NCBI RefSeq assembly: GCF_026914185.1
Contig: NC_070572.1
Span: forward strand, 620,001-684,000
DNA from: Puccinia triticina
Lineage: Eukaryota > Basidiomycota > Pucciniomycetes > Pucciniales > Pucciniaceae
Reading direction: 5' to 3'
Length of the DNA stretch: 64,000 bases
Shown: piece after piece, positions 63,461-64,000 of the stretch
Layout of the letters: every line of letters starts with the position of its first letter
Numbering within the stretch: position 1 is the stretch's first letter
Notes under the pieces: generated by a model
Told to the model about the DNA's origin: nothing
Databases searched by the model: none
The model's input: only the letters and a program-made list of their open reading frames with translations
Program-made: the position numbers and the translations under genes

Positions 63461-64000
63461 ATGTTGGACGAGTCAGATTCCTCAAGTGATAACCACTCAT
63501 CCTTACAAGTCAAATGGTTGAAGTTTGGCACGTGGGTTCCGTGGAAATATCGTTTCACGTTATATCTTAAACGACATAATCTTGAGGATTTGCTCAATCG
63601 AAAATGGATAAACAATGAGAAAAATGCTACGGCATACAAGAAAAAGAACACAAGGGCTTTGGAGGCGCTGTATACGGCTGTCAGTAAAGAACTTCACAGC
63701 GAGATTCTCGACAATGATACATTGTTTTTGGACGCTTGGGAAGCTCTAGCATCAGTGTGTGGTCAAAATTCAGTGATCACAACTTGCGCTGCGCACAAAA
63801 AGGTCCACTCAATGCGGTTTAATCCAGGAACTTCATTGAAGAATCACATTACTGCGTTCAAGACGGCATATACTCGATTGTCAGATATAACGGCCAATCA
63901 TGTTCAAGAATTTGGCGTTGTCACTTTGTTTATGGCTGCGGCTGTCTTCCTCAATAGTTTGGAAAATGACTCGGAATTATCATCGCTAGTCCAAACATGT
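63461..64000 (+). CDS. gag: Copia-3 Gag, 5' part (runs off the window)
   Basis: Open for 180 codons from the ATG at 63461 to the window edge. MLDESDSSSDNHSS leads into a Copia-type gag domain: WLKFGTWVPWKYRFTLYLKR, then KKNTRALEALYTAVSKEL, LDAWEALASVCG and VHSMRFNPGTSLKNHITAFK. It lies about 70 bp after the primer-binding site, as expected. It is only distantly related to the gags of Copia-1 and Copia-2, so it is a third family on the other strand. Confidence 0.85.
   Translation, partial: MLDESDSSSDNHSSLQVKWLKFGTWVPWKYRFTLYLKRHNLEDLLNRKWINNEKNATAYKKKNTRALEALYTAVSKELHSEILDNDTLFLDAWEALASVCGQNSVITTCAAHKKVHSMRFNPGTSLKNHITAFKTAYTRLSDITANHVQEFGVVTLFMAAAVFLNSLENDSELSSLVQTC

Overview
The window looks like a transposon-rich fungal chromosome segment, most likely from a basidiomycete of the rust lineage (Pucciniales). 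This rests on an intact five-exon SEC22 gene with short GT-AG introns (the first 89 and 111 bp), a secreted, lineage-specific-looking gene of the effector-candidate type, and a very high load of LTR and DNA transposons. The species is an inference. No rRNA, bacterial operon or CRISPR array is present.

Layout. 1-2029: no gene seen. 2030-7685: decayed Ty1/Copia element (minus strand), itself split by a 720-bp insertion. 7686-13100: a mosaic of small DNA elements, including a 470-bp hAT-like element with a perfect 8-bp target duplication, plus an old divergent duplication. 14407-15525: a non-autonomous element whose end lies 8 bp from the stop codon of SEC22 (15534-16602, minus). 17048-22158: a young Copia element (357-bp LTRs differing at 2 sites, 5-bp target duplication). 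22159-26600: arrays of short palindromic repeats and one inverted-arm (foldback-like) element. 26635-35957: a full-length, very young Ty3/Gypsy element (1250-bp LTRs differing at about 4 sites) inserted exactly in the P-loop region of a kinesin-3 fragment. 37028-37152: Tourist-like MITE. 37499-39093: unrecognised minus-strand gene. 40970-43530: multi-exon gene for a large secreted protein. 47288-51300: nearly intact hAT transposon with an eight-exon transposase. 51300-57630: gene-poor, with arrays and one inverted-arm element. 57638-62700: inverted-arm elements, nested MITEs, a structured hairpin repeat and a second hAT-type non-autonomous element. 63377-64000: start of a third Copia element (plus strand), cut by the window edge.

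Few genes look like host genes: SEC22 (ER-Golgi R-SNARE), the secreted protein gene, the unrecognised gene at 37.5-39.1 kb and the dead kinesin fragment. The rest is a record of transposition: element inside element, and element inside or beside gene. The most unusual feature is a family of tandem arrays built of two alternating palindromes (a GATGACCGG/CCGGTCATC module and a GAGGAGTA/TACTCCTC-type module) found in about ten places, several of them forming the core of elements with inverted arms. Both readable Copia elements share a primer-binding site that matches the anticodon arm of tRNA-Lys(UUU), which points to priming by a half-tRNA.
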